Assembly: GCF_051014685.1 (NCBI RefSeq)
Contig: NW_027478595.1
Location: 744,001 to 808,000 of the forward strand
Origin: Ptiloglossa arizonensis
Lineage: Eukaryota > Arthropoda > Insecta > Hymenoptera > Colletidae
Direction of reading: 5' to 3'
Length of the DNA: 64,000 bases
Numbering within the stretch: position 1 is the first letter of the stretch; each line of letters starts with the position of its first letter. The notes under the pieces are model-generated. The model saw only the letters and a list, made by a program, of their open reading frames with translations, searched no databases and was not told the DNA's origin. A program made the translations under genes and the position numbers. Shown here piece after piece: positions 30,751 to 47,500 of the stretch.

Positions 30751-32746
30751 GTATAACGTATAACGTATAACGTATAACGTATAACGTATAACGTATAACG
30801 TATAACGTATAACGTATATCGTATAACGTATAACGTATAACGTATAACGTATAACGTATGTCGTATAACGTATAACGTATAACGTATAACGTATAACGTA
30901 TAACGTATAACGTATAACGTATAACGTATAACGTATAACGTATAACGTATAACGTATAACGTATAACGTATAACGATTAACGTAAAACGTATGACGTATT
31001 ACATATTACGTATAACGTATAACGTATAACTTATAACGTATAACGTATAACGTATGACGTATAACGTATAACGTACAACGTTTAACGTATAACGTATAAC
31101 GTATAACGTATAGCGTATAACGTATAATGTATAACGTATAACGTATAACGTATAACGTATAACGTATAACGTATAGCGTATAACGTATAACGTATAACGT
31201 ATAACGTATAACGTATAACGTATAACGTATAACGTATAACGTATAACGTATAACGTATAACGTATAGCGTATAACGTATAACGTATAACGATTAACGTAA
31301 AACGTATGACGTATTACATATTCCGTATAACGTATAACGTATAACGTATAACGTATAACGTATAACGCATAACGTATAACGTATAACGTATAACGCATAA
31401 CGTATGACGTATAACGTATAACGTATAACGCATAACGTATAACGTATAACGTATAACGTATAACGTATAACGTATAACGTATAACGTATAACGTATAACG
31501 TATAACGTATAACGTATAACGCATAACGTATAACGCATAACGTATAACGTATAACTTATAACGTATAACGTATAACGTATAACGTATAACGTATAACGTA
31601 TAACGTATAACGTATAACGTATAACGTATAACGTATAACGTATAACGTATAACGTATAACGTATAACGTATAACGTATAACGTATAACGTATAACGTATA
31701 ACGTACAACGTATAACGTATAACGTATAACATATAACGTATATCCTATAACGCATAACGTATAACGTATAACGTATAACGTATAACGTATAACGTATAAC
31801 GTATAACGTATAACGTATAAAGTATAACGTATAACGTATAACGTATAACGTATAACGTATAACGTATAACGTACAACGTTTAACGTATAACGTATAACGT
31901 AGAACGTATAACGTATAACGTATAACGTATAACGTATAACGTATAACGTATAACGTATAACGTATAACGTATAACGTATGTCGTATAACGTATAACGTAT
32001 AACGTATAACGTATAACGTATAACGTATAACGTATAACGTATAACGTATAACGTATAACGTATAACGTATAACGTATAACGTATAACGTACAACGTATAA
32101 CGTATAACGTATAACATATAACGTATATCCTATAACGCATAACGTATAACGTATAACGTATAACGTATAACGTATAACGTATAACGTGTAACGTATAACG
32201 TATAACGTATAACGTATAACGTATAACGTATAACGTATAACGTATAACGTACAACGTTTAACGTATAACGTATAACGTAGAACGTATAACGTATAACGTA
32301 CAACGTATAACGTATAACGTATATCCTATAACGCATAACGTATAACGTATAACGTATAACGTATATCGTATAACGTATACCGTATAACGTATAACGTATA
32401 ACGTATAACGTATAACGTATAACGTATAACGTATAACGTATAACGTATAACGTATAACGTATAACGTATAACGTATAACGTACAACGTATAACGTATAAC
32501 GTATAACGTATAACGTATAACGTATAACGTATAACGCATAACGTATAACGCATAACGTATAACGTATAACGTATAACGTATAACGCATAACGTATAACGC
32601 ATAACGTATAACGTATAACTTATAACGTATAACGTATAACGTATAACGTATAACGTATAACGTATAACGTATAACGTATAACGTATAACGTATAACGTAT
32701 AACGTATAACGTATAACGTATAACGTATAACGTATAACGCATAACG

Positions 32747-32752
32747 TTAACG
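32747..32752 (+). repeat. 6-base unit TTAACG (register -1)
   Basis: This unit is flanked on both sides by CATAACG and is one base short. The phase goes from 1 before it to 0 after it. It is the only 6-base unit I found, and it was not copied into the nearby duplications. Confidence 0.85.
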
Positions 32753-33659
32753 CATAACGTATAACGTATAACTTATAACGTATAACGTATAACGTATAAC
32801 GTGTGACGTATTACATATTCCGTATAACGTATAACGTATAACGTATAACGAATAACGTATAACGTATATCGCATGACGTATAACGCATAACGTATAACGT
32901 ATAACGTACAACGTATAACGTATAACGTATATCCTATAACACATAACGTATAACGTATAACGTATAACGTATAACGTATAACGTATAACGTATAACGTAT
33001 AACGTATAACGTATAACGTACAACGTTTAACGTATAACGTATAACGTAGAACGTATAACGTATAACGTATAACGTATGACGTATAACGTATAACGTACAA
33101 CGTTTAACGTATAACGTATAACGTAGAACGTATAACGTACAACGTCTAACGTATCACGTATAACGTATAACGTATAACGTATAACGTATAACGTATAACG
33201 AATAACGTATAACGTATAACGTATAACGTATAACTTATAACGTATATCGTATAACGTATAACGTATAACGTATAACGTATAACGTACAACGTATAACGTA
33301 TAACGTATATCCTATAACGCATAACGTATAACGTATAACGTATAACGTATAACGTATAACGTATAACGTATAACGTATAACGTACAACGTTTAACGTATA
33401 ATGTATAACGTATAACGTATAACGTATAACGTATAACGTATATCGCATGACGTATAACGCATAACGTATAACGTATAACGTGTAACGTATAACGTATAAC
33501 GTATAACGTATAACGTATAACGTATAACGTATAACGTATAACGTATAACGTATAACGTATAACGTATAACGTATAACGTATAACGTATGACGTATAACGT
33601 ATAACGTACAACGTTTAACGTATAACGTATAACGTATAACGTATAACGTACAACGTATA

Positions 33660-36600
33660 ACGTATAACGTATAACGTATAACGTATAACGTATAACGTAT
33701 AACGAATAACGTATAACGTATAACGTATAACGTACAACGTTTAACGTATAACGTATAACGTAGAACGTATAACGTATAACGTATAACGTATAACGTATGA
33801 CGTATAACGAATAACGTACAATGTTTAACGTATAACGTATAACGTATAACGTATAACGTATAACGTATGTCGTACAACGTTCAACGTATAACGTATAATG
33901 TATAACGTATAACGTATAACGTATAACGTATATGGTATAAGGTATGACGTATAACGTATAACGTATAACGTATAACGTATAACGTATAACGTATAACGTA
34001 TAACGTATAACGTACAACGTTTAACGTATAACGTATAACGTATAACGTATAATGTATAACGTATAACGTACAACGTATAACGTATAACGTATATCCTATA
34101 ACACATAACGTATAATGTATAACGTATAATATAACGTATAACGTATAACGTATAACGTATATCGTATAACGTATAACGTATAACGTATAACGTATAACGT
34201 ATAACGTATAACGTATAACGTATAACGTATAACGTATAACGTACAACGTATAACGTATAACGTATAACGTATAACGTATAACGTATAGCGTATAACGTAT
34301 AACGTATAACGTATAACGTATAACGTCCAACGTATAACGTATAACGTATAGCGTATAACGTATAACGTACAACGTATAACGTATAACGTATATCCTATAA
34401 CGCATAACGTATAACGTATAACGTATAACGTATAACGTATAACGTATAACGTATAACGTATAACGTATAACGTATAACGTATAACGTATATCGTATAACG
34501 TATAACGTATAACGTATAACGTATAACGTATGTCGTATAACGTATAACATATAACGTATAACGTACAACGTATAACGTATAACGTATAACGTATAACGTA
34601 TAACGTATAACGTATAACGTATAACGTATAACGATTAACGTAAAACGTATGACGTATTACATATTACGTATAACGTATAACGTATAACTTATAACGTATA
34701 ACGTATAACGTATGACGTATAACGTATAACGTATAACGTATAACGTATAACGTATAACGTATAACGTATAACGTATAACGAATAACGTTTAACGTATAAC
34801 GTATATCCTATAACACATAACGTATAATGTATAACGTATAATATAACGTATAACGTATAACGTATAACGTATATCGTATAACGTATAACGTATAACGTAT
34901 AACGTATAACGTATAACGTATAACGTATGACGTATAACGTATAACGTACAACGTTTAACGTATAACGTATAACGTATAACGTATAGCGTATAACGTATAA
35001 TGTATAACGTATAACGTATAACGTATAACGTATAACGTATAACGTATAACGTATAACGTATAACGTATAACGTATAACGTATGACGTATAACGTATAACG
35101 TACAACGTTTAACGTATAACGTATAACGTAGAACGTATAACGTACAACGTATAACGTATAACGTACAACGTATAACGTATAACGTATATCCTATAACGCA
35201 TAACGTATAACGTATAACGTATAACGTATAACGTATAACGTATAACGTATAACGTATAACGTATAACGAATAACGTATAACGTATAACGTATAACGTACA
35301 ACGTATAACGTATAACGTATAACGTAGAACGTATAACGTATAACGTATAACGTATAACGTATAACGTATAACGTATAACGTATAACGTATAACGTATAAC
35401 GTATAACGTACAACGTATAACGTATAACGTATAACGTATAACGTATAACGTATAGCGTATAACGTATAACGTATAACGTATAACGTCCAACGTATAACGT
35501 ATAACGTATAACGTATAGCGTATAACGTATAACGTACAACGTATAACGTATAACGTATATCCTATAACGCATAACGTATAACGTATAACGCATAACGTAT
35601 AACGTATTACGTATAACGTATAACGTATAACGTATAACGTATAACGTATAACGTATATCGTATAACGTATAACGTATAACGTATAACGTATAACGTATGT
35701 CGTATAACGTATAACGTATAACGTATAACGTATAACGTATAACGTATAACGTATAACGTATAACATATAACGTATAACGTATAACGATTAACGTAAAACG
35801 TATGACGTATTACATATTACGTATAACGTATAACGTATAACGTATAACGTATAACGTATAACGTATAACGTATGACGTATAACGTATAACGTACAACGTT
35901 TAACGTATAACGTATAACGTATAACGTATAGCATATAACGTATAATGTATAACGTATAACGTATAACGTATAACGTATAACGTATAACGTATAACGTATA
36001 ACGTATATCCTATAACGCATAACGTATAACATATAACGTATAACGTATAACGATTAACGTAAAACGTATGACGTATTACATATTACGTATAACGTATAAC
36101 GTATAACGTATAACGTATAACGTATAACGTATGACGTATAACGTATAACGTACAACGTACAACGTTTAACGAATAACGTATAACGTATAACGTATAGCGT
36201 ATAACGTATAATGTATAACGTATAACGTATAACGTATAACGTATAACGTATAACGTATAACGTATAACGTATAACGTATAACGTATATCCTATAACGCAT
36301 AACGTATAACGTATAACGTATAACGTATAACGTATAACGTATAACGTATAACGTATAACGTATAACGTATAACGTATAACGTATAACGTATAACGTATAA
36401 CGTATAACGTATAACGTATAACGTATAACGTATAACGTATAACGTATAACGTATAACGTATAGCGTATAACGTATAACGTATAACGATTAACGTAAAACG
36501 TATGACGTATTACATATTCCGTATAACGTATAACGTATAACGTATAACGTATAACGTATAACGCATAACGTATAACGTATAACGTATAACGCATAACGTA

Positions 36601-39600
36601 TAACGTATAACGTATAACGTATAACGCATAACGTATAACGTATAACGTATAACGTATAACGTATAACGTATAACGTATAACGTATAACGTATAACGTATA
36701 ACGTATAACGTATAACGCATAACGTATAACGCATAACGTATAACGTATAACTTATAACGTATAACGTATAACGTATAACGTATAACGTATAACGTATAAC
36801 GTATAACGTATAACGTATAACGTATAACGTATAACGTATAACGTATAACGTATAACGTATAACGTATAACGTATAACGTATAACGTATAACGTATAACGT
36901 ATAACGTATAACGTATAACGTATAACGTATAACGTATAACGTACAACGTATAACGTATAACGTATAACATATAACGTATATCCTATAACGCATAACGTAT
37001 AACGTATAACGTATAACGTATAACGTATAACGTATAACGTATAACGTATAACGTATAAAGTATAACGTATAACGTATAACGTATAACGTATAACGTATAA
37101 CGTATAATGTACAACGTTTAACGTATAACGTATAACGTAGAACGTATAACGTATAACGTATAACGTATAACGTATAACGTATAACGTATAACGTATAACG
37201 TATAACGTATGTCGTATAACGTATAACGTATAACGTATAACGTATAACGTATAACGTATAACGCATAACGTATAACGTATAACGTATAACGTATAACGTA
37301 TAACGTATAACGTATAACGTACAACGTATAACGTATAACGTATAACATATAACGTATATCCTATAACGCATAACGTATAACGTATAACGTATAACGTATA
37401 ACGTATAACGTATAACGTGTAACGTATAACGTATAACGTATAACGTATAACGTATAACGTATAACGTATAACGTATAACGTACAACGATTAACGTATAAC
37501 GTATAACGTAGAACGTATAACGTATAACGTACAACGTATAACGTATAACGTATATCCTATAACGCATAACGTATAACGTATAACGTATAACGTATAACGT
37601 ATAACGTATAACGTATAACGTATAACGTATAACGTATAACGTATAACGTATAACGTATAACGTATAACGTATAACGTATAACGTATAACGTATAACGTAT
37701 AACGTAGAACGTATAACGTATAACGTACAACGTATAACGTATAACGTATAACATATAACGTATATCCTATAACGTATAACGTATAACGTATAACGTATAA
37801 CGTATAACGTATAACGTATAACGTATAACGTATAACGTATAACGTATAACGTATAACGTACAACGTATAACGTATAACGTATAACATATAACGTATATCC
37901 TATAACGCATAACGTATAACGTATAACGTATAACGTATAACGTATAACGTATAACGTATAACGTATAACGTATAAAGTATAACGTATAACGTATAACGTA
38001 TAACTTATAACGTATAACGTATAATGTACAACGTTTAACGTATAACGTATAACGTAGAACGTATAACGTATAACGTATAACGTATAACGTATAACGTATA
38101 ACGTATAACGTATAACGTATAACGTATGTCGTATAACGTATAACGTATAACGTATAACGTATAACGTATAACGTATAACGTATAACGAATAACGTATAAC
38201 GTATAACGTATAACGTACAACGTTTAACGTATAACGTATAACGTAGAACGTATAACGTATAACGTATAACGTATAACGTATGACGTATAACGAATAACGT
38301 ACAATGTTTAACGTATAACGTATAACGTATAACGTATAACGTATAACGTATGTCGTACAACGTTCAACGTATAACGTATAATGTATAACGTATAACGTAT
38401 AACGTATAACGTATATGGTATAAGGTATGACGTATAACGTATAACGTATAACGTATAACGTATAACGTATAACGTATAACGTATAACGTATAACGTACAA
38501 CGTTTAACGTATAACGTATAACGTATAACGTATAATGTATAACGTATAACGTACAACGTATAACGTATAACGTATATCCTATAACACATAACGTATAATG
38601 TATAACGTATAATATAACGTATAACGTATAACGTATAACGTATATCGTATAACGTATAACGTATAACGTATAACGTATAACGTATAACGTATAACGTATA
38701 ACGTATAACGTATAACGTATAACGTACAACGTATAACGTATAACGTATAACGTATAACGTATAACGTATAGCGTATAACGTATAACGTATAACGTATAAC
38801 GTATAACGTCCAACGTATAACGTATAACGTATAGCGTATAACGTATAACGTACAACGTATAACGTATAACGTATATCCTATAACGCATAACGTATAACGT
38901 ATAACGTATAACGTATAACGTATAACGTATAACGTATAACGTATAACGTATAACGTATAACGTATAACGTATATCGTATAACGTATAACGTATAACGTAT
39001 AACGTATAACGTATGTCGTATAACGTATAACGTATAACGTATAACGTACAACGTATAACGTATAACGTATAACGTATAACGTATAACGTATAACGTATAA
39101 CGTATAACGTATAACGATTAACGTAAAACGTATGACGTATTACATATTACGTATAACGTATAACGTATAACTTATAACGTATAACGTATAACGTATGACG
39201 TATAACGTATAACGTATAACGTATAACGTATAACGTATAACGTATAACGTATAACGTATAACGAATAACGTTTAACGTATAACGTATATCCTATAACACA
39301 TAACGTATAATGTATAACGTATAATATAACGTATAACGTATAACGTATAACGTATATCGTATAACGTATAACGTATAACGTATAACGTATAACGTATAAC
39401 GTATAACGTATGACGTATAACGTATAACGTACAACGTTTAACGTATAACGTATAACGTATAACGTATAGCGTATAACGTATAATGTATAACGTATAACGT
39501 ATAACGTATAACGTATAACGTATAACGTATAACGTATAACGTATAACGTATAACGTATAACGTATGACGTATAACGTATAACGTACAACGTTTAACGTAT

Positions 39601-42230
39601 AACGTATAACGTAGAACGTATAACGTACAACGTATAACGTATAACGTACAACGTATAACGTATAACGTATATCCTATAACGCATAACGTATAACGTATAA
39701 CGTATAACGTATAACGTATAACGTATAACGTATAACGTATAACGTATAACGAATAACGTATAACGTATAACGTATAACGTACAACGTATAACGTATAACG
39801 TATAACGTAGAACGTATAACGTATAACGTATAACGTATAACGTATAACGTATAACGTATAACGTATAACGTATAACGTATAACGTATAACGTACAACGTA
39901 TAACGTATAACGTATAACGTATAACGTATAACGTATAGCGTATAACGTATAACGTATAACGTATAACGTCCAACGTATAACGTATAACGTATAGCGTATA
40001 ACGTATAACGTACAACGTATAACGTATAACGTATATCCTATAACGCATAACGTATAACGTATAACGCATAACGTATAACGTATTACGTATAACGTATAAC
40101 GTATAACGTATAACGTATAACGTATAACGTATATCGTATAACGTATAACGTATAACGTATAACGTATAACGTATGTCGTATAACGTATAACGTATAACGT
40201 ATAACGTATAACGTATAACGTATAACGTATAACGTATAACATATAACGTATAACGTATAACGATTAACGTAAAACGTATGACGTATTACATATTACGTAT
40301 AACGTATAACGTATAACGTATAACGTATAACGTATAACGTATAACGTATGACGTATAACGTATAACGTACAACGTTTAACGTATAACGTATAACGTATAA
40401 CGTATAGCATATAACGTATAATGTATAACGTATAACGTATAACGTATAACGTATAACGTATAACGTATAACGTATAGCGTATATCCTATAACGCATAACG
40501 TATAACATATAACGTATAACGTATAACGATTAACGTAAAACGTATGACGTATTACATATTACGTATAACGTATAACGTATAACGTATAACGTATAACGTA
40601 TAACGTATGACGTATAACGTATAACGTACAACGTACAACGTTTAACGAATAACGTATAACGTATAACGTATAGCGTATAACGTATAATGTATAACGTATA
40701 ACGTATAACGTATAACGTATAACGTATAACGTATAACGTATAACGTATAACGTATAACGTATATCCTATAACGCATAACGTATAACGTATAACGTATAAC
40801 GTATAACGTATAACGTATAACGTATAACGTATAACATATAACGTATAACGTATAACGTATAACGTATAACGTATAACGTATAACGTATAACGTATAACGT
40901 ATAACGTATAACGTATAACGTATAACGTATAACGTATAGCGTATAACGTATAACGTATAACGATTAACGTAAAACGTATGACGTATTACATATTCCGTAT
41001 AACGTATAACGTATAACGTATAACGTATAACGTATAACGTATAACGCATAACGTATAACGTATAACGTATAACGCATAACGTATAACGTATAACGTATAA
41101 CGTATAACGCATAACGTATAACGTATAACGTATAACGTATAACGTATAACGTATAACGTATAACGTATAACGTATAACGTATAACGTATAACGTATAACG
41201 CATAACGTATAACGCATAACGTATAACGTATAACTTATAACGTATAACGTATAACGTATAACGTATAACGTATAACGTATAACGTATAACGTATAACGTA
41301 TAACGTATAACGTATAACGTATAACGTATAACGTATAACGTATAACGTATAACGTATAACGTATAACGTATAACGTATAACGTATAACGTATAACGTATA
41401 ACGTATAACGTATAACGTATAACGTATAACGTACAACGTATAACGTATAACGTATAACATATAACGTATATCCTATAACGCATAACGTATAACGTATAAC
41501 GTATAACGTATAACGTATAACGTATAACGTATAACGTATAACGTATAAAGTATAACGTATAACGTATAACGTATAACGTATAACGTATAACGTATAATGT
41601 ACAACGTTTAACGTATAACGTATAACGTAGAACGTATAACGTATAACGTATAACGTATAACGTATAACGTATAACGTATAACGTATAACGTATAACGTAT
41701 GTCGTATAACGTATAACGTATAACGTATAACGTATAACGTATAACGTATAACGTATAACGTATAACGTATAACGTATAACGTATAACGTATAACGTATAA
41801 CGTATAACGTACAACGTATAACGTATAACGTATAACATATAACGTATATCCTATAACGCATAACGTATAACGTATAACGTATAACGTATAACGTATAACG
41901 TATAACGTGTAACGTATAACGTATAACGTATAACGTATAACGTATAACGTATAACGTATAACGTATAACGTACAACGATTAACGTATAACGTATAACGTA
42001 GAACGTATAACGTATAACGTACAACGTATAACGTATAACGTATATCCTATAACGCATAACGTATAACGTATAACGTATAACGTATAACGTATAACGTATA
42101 ACGTATAACGTATAACGTATAACGTATAACGTATAACGTATAACGTATAACGTATAACGTATAACGTATAACGTATAACGTATAACGTATAACGTACAAC
42201 GTATAACGTATAACGTACAACGTATAACGT
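33660..42230 (+). repeat. 4.48 kb spaced duplication in region V
   Basis: About 33.66-37.74 kb matches 38.15-42.23 kb, with offsets of 4,483 at the left, 4,476 in the middle and 4,490 at the right. None of these is a multiple of 7 because each interval contains two 5-base E units: 4,483 equals 641 units minus 4 bases. The E cassettes are paired accordingly (34,090 with 38,573, and 34,802 with 39,285). About 400 bases of related satellite separate the copies. Confidence 0.85.
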
Positions 42231-44511
42231 ATAACGTATAACGTATAACGCATAACGTATAACGCATAACGTATAACGTATAACTTATAACGTATAACGT
42301 ATAACGTATAACGTATAACGTATAACGTATAACGTATAACGTATAACGTATAACGTATAACGTATAACGTATAACGTATAACGTATAACGTATAACGTAT
42401 AACGCATAACGTATAACGTATAACGTATAACGTATAACGCATAACGTATAACGTATAACGTATAACGTATAACGTATAACGTATAACGTATAACGTATAA
42501 CGTATAACGTATAACGTATAACGTATAACGCATAACGTATAACGCATAACGTATAACGTATAACTTATAACGTATAACGTATAACGTATAACGTATAACG
42601 TATAACGTATAACGTATAACGTATAACGTATAACGTATAACGTATAACGTATAACGTATAACGTATAACGTATAACGTATAACGCATAACGTATAACGCA
42701 TAACGTATAACGTATAACTTATAACGTATAACGTATGACGTATAACGTATGACGTATTACGTATTCCGTATAACGTATAACGTATAACGTATAACGTATA
42801 ACGTATAACGCATAACGTATAACGTATAACGTATAACGCATAACGTATAACGTATAACGTATAACGTATAACGCATAACGTATAACGTATAACGTATAAC
42901 GTATAACGTATAACGTATAACGTATAACGTATAACGTATAACGTATAACGTATAACGTATAACGTATAACGTATAACGCATAACGTATAACGCATAACGT
43001 ATAACGTATAACTTATAACGTATAACGTATAACGTATAACGTATAACGTATAACGTATAACGTATAACGTATAACGTATAACGTATAACGTATAACGTAT
43101 AACGTATAACGTATAACGTATAACGTATAACGTATAACGTATAACGTATAACGTATAACGTACAACGTATAACGTATAACGTATAACATATAACGTATAT
43201 CCTATAACGCATAACGTATAACGTATAACGTATAACGTATAACGTATAACGTATAACGTATAACGTATAACGTATAAAGTATAACGTATAACGTATAACG
43301 TATAACGTATAACGTATAACGTATAACGTACAACGTTTAACGTATAACGTATAACGTAGAACGTATAACGTATAACGTATAACGTATAACGTATAACGTA
43401 TAACGTATAACGTATAACGTATAACGTATGTCGTATAACGTATAACGTATAACGTATAACGTATAACGTATAACGTATAACGTATAACGTATAACGTATA
43501 ACGTATAACGTATAACGTATAACGTATAACGTATAACGTATAACGTACAACGTATAACGTACAACGTATAACATATAACGTATATCCTATAACGCATAAC
43601 GTATAACGTATAACGTATAACGTATAACGTATAACGTATAACGTGTAACGTATAACGTATAACGTATAACGTATAACGTATAACGTATAACGTATAACGT
43701 ATAACGTACAACGTTTAACGTATAACGTATAACGTAGAACGTATAACGTATAACGTACAACGTATAACGTATAACGTATATCCTATAACGCATAACGTAT
43801 AACGTATAACGTATAACGTATAACGTATAACGTATAACGTATAACGTATAACGTATAACGTATAACGTATAACGTATAACGTATAACGTATAACGTATAA
43901 CGTATAACGTATAACGTATAACGTATAACGTATAACGTATAACGTATAACGTATAACGTATAACGTATAACGTACAACGTATAACGTATAACGTATAACG
44001 TATAACGTATAACGTATGTCGTATAACGTATAACGTATAACGTATAACGTATAACGTATAACGTATAACGTATAATGTATAACGTATAACGTATAACGTA
44101 TAACGTATAACGTATAACGTATAACGTATAACGTATAACGTATAACGTATAACGTATAACGTATAACGTATAACGTATAACGTATAACGTATAACGTATA
44201 ACGTATAACGTATAATGTATAACGTATAACGTATAACGTATAACGTATAACGTATATCGCATGACGTATAACGCATAACGTATAACGTATAACGTGTAAC
44301 GTATAACGTATAACGTATAACGTATAACGTATAACGTATAACGTATAACGTATAACGTATAACGTATAACGTATAACGTATGACGTATAACGTATAACGT
44401 ACAACGTTTAACGTATAACGTATAACGTATAACGTATAACGTATAACGTATTACGTATAACGTATAACGTATAATGTATAACGTATAACGTATAACGTAT
44501 AACGTATAACG

Positions 44512-47500
44512 TAGAACGTATATCGCATGACGTATAACGCATAACGTATAACGTATAACGTGTAACGTATAACGCATAACGTATAACGTATAACGTATAA
44601 CGTACAACGTATAACGTATAACGTATAACGAATAACGTATAACGTATATCGCATGACGTATAACGCATAACGTATAACGTATAACGTACAACGTATAACG
44701 TATAACGTATATCCTATAACACATAACGTATAACGTATAACGTATAACGTATAACGTATAACGTATAACGTATAACGTATAACGTATAACGTATAACGTA
44801 CAACGTATAACGTATAACGTATATCCTATAACGCATAACGTATAACGTATAACGTATAACGTATAACGTATAACGTATAACGTATAACGTATAACGTACA
44901 ACGTTTAACGTATAATGTATAACGTATAACGTATAACGTATAACGTATAACGTATATCGCATGACGTATAACGCATAACGTATAACGTATAACGTGTAAC
45001 GTAGAACGTATAACGTATAACGTATAACGTATAACGTATAACGTATAACGTATAACGTATAACGTATAACGTATAACGTATAACGTATAACGTATAACGT
45101 ATAACGTATGACGTATAACGTATAACGTACAACGTTTAACGTATAACGTATAACGTATAACGTATAACGTATAACGTATAACGTATAACGTATAACGTAT
45201 AACGTATAACGTATAACGTATAACGAATAACGTATAACGTATAACGTATAACGTACAACGTTTAACGTATAACGTATAACGTAGAACGTATAACGTATAA
45301 CGTATAACGTATAACGTATGACGTATAACGAATAACGTACAACGTTCAACGTATAACGTATAACGTATAACGTATAACGTATAACGTATATCGTACAACG
45401 TTCAACGTATAACGTATAATGTATAACGTATAACGTATAACGTATAACGTATATGGTATAAGGTATGACGTATAACGTATAACGTATAACGTATAACGTA
45501 TAACGTATAACGTATAACGTATAACGTATAACGTATAACGTACAACGTTTAACGTATAACGTATAACGTATAACGTATAATGTATAACGTATAACGTACA
45601 ACGTATAACGTATAACGTATATCCTATAACACATAACGTATAATGTATAACGTATAATATAACGTATAACGTATAACGTATAACGTATATCGTATAACGT
45701 ATAACGTATAACGTATAACGTATAACGTATAACGTATAACGTATAACGTATAACGTATAACGTATAACGTACAACGTATAACGTATAACGTATAACGTAT
45801 AACGTATAACGTATAGCGTATAACGTATAACGTATAACGTATAACGTATAACGTCCAACGTATAACGTATAACGTATAGCGTATAACGTATAACGTACAA
45901 CGTATAACGTATAACGTATATCCTATAACGCATAACGTATAACGTATAACGTATAACGTATAACGTATAACGTATAACGTATAACGTATAACGTATAACG
46001 TATAACGTATAACGTATATCGTATAACGTATAACGTATAACGTATAACGTATAACGTATGTCGTATAACGTATAACGTATAACGTATAACGTACAACGTA
46101 TAACGTATAACGTATAACGTATAACGTATAACGTATAACGTATAACGTATAACGTATAACGATTAACGTAAAACGTATGACGTATTACATATTACGTATA
46201 ACGTATAACGTATAACGTACAACGTATAACGTATAACGTATATCCTATAACACATAACGTATAATGTATAACGTATAATATAACGTATAACGTATAACGT
46301 ATAACGTATAACGTATAACGTATAACGTATAACGTATAACGTATAACGTATAACGAATAACGTTTAACGTATAACGTATATCCTATAACACATAACGTAT
46401 AATGTATAACGTATAATATAACGTATAACGTATAACGTATAACGTATATCGTATAACGTATAACGTATAACGTATAACGTATAACGTATAACGTATAACG
46501 TATAACGTATACAGTATAACGTATAACGTATAACGTATAACGTATAACGTATAACGTATAACGTATAACGTATAACGTATGACGTATAACGTATAACGTA
46601 CAACGTTTAACGTATAATGTATAACGTAGAACGTATAACGTACAACGTATAACGTATAACGTATAACGTACAACGTACAACGTATAACGTATAACGTATA
46701 TCCTATAACGCATAACGTATAACGTATAACGTATAACGTACAACGTATAACGTATAACGTATAACGTATAACGTATGTCGTATAACGTATTACGTATAAC
46801 GTATAACGTATAACGTATAACGTATAACGTATAATGTATAACGTATAACGTATAACGTATAACGTATAACGTATAACGTATAACGTATAACGTATAACGT
46901 ATAACGTATAACGTATAACGTATAACGTATAACGTATAACGTATAACGTACAACGTATAACGTATAACGTATAACGTATAACGTATATCCTTAAACGCAT
47001 AACGTATAACGTATAACGTATAACGTATAACGTATAACGTATAACGTATAACGTATAACGTATAACGTATAACGTATAACGTATACAGTATAACGTATAA
47101 CGTATAACGTGTAACGTATAACGTATAACGTATAACGTATATCGTATAACGTATAACGTATAACGTATAACGTATAACGTATAACGTATAACGTATAACG
47201 TATAACGTATGGCGTATAACGTATAACGTATAACGTATAACGTATAACGTATAACGTCCAACGTATAACGTATAACGTATAGCGTATAACGTATAACGTA
47301 CAACGTTTAACGTATACCGTATAACGTATAACGTATAACGTATATCGTATAACGTATAACGTATAACGTATAACGTATAACGTATAACGTATAACGTATA
47401 ACGTATAACGTATGGCGTATAACGTATAACGTATAACGTATAACGTATAACGTCCAACGTATAACGTATAACGTATAACGTATAACGTATAACGTATAAC

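Larger units (their letters stand above)
26057..44511 (+). repeat. Satellite region V: B-cassette-rich higher-order repeat domain
   Basis: Nineteen of the 24 B cassettes lie here, between 26,057 and 40,963, while A cassettes are absent. Two clear duplications are present, with spacings of about 1.88 kb and 4.48 kb. The first five 5-mer (E) cassettes and the only 6-base unit also occur in this region. From about 41 to 44.5 kb the array is comparatively plain, with CATAACG as the commonest variant and several pure runs near 190 bases. Confidence 0.85.
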
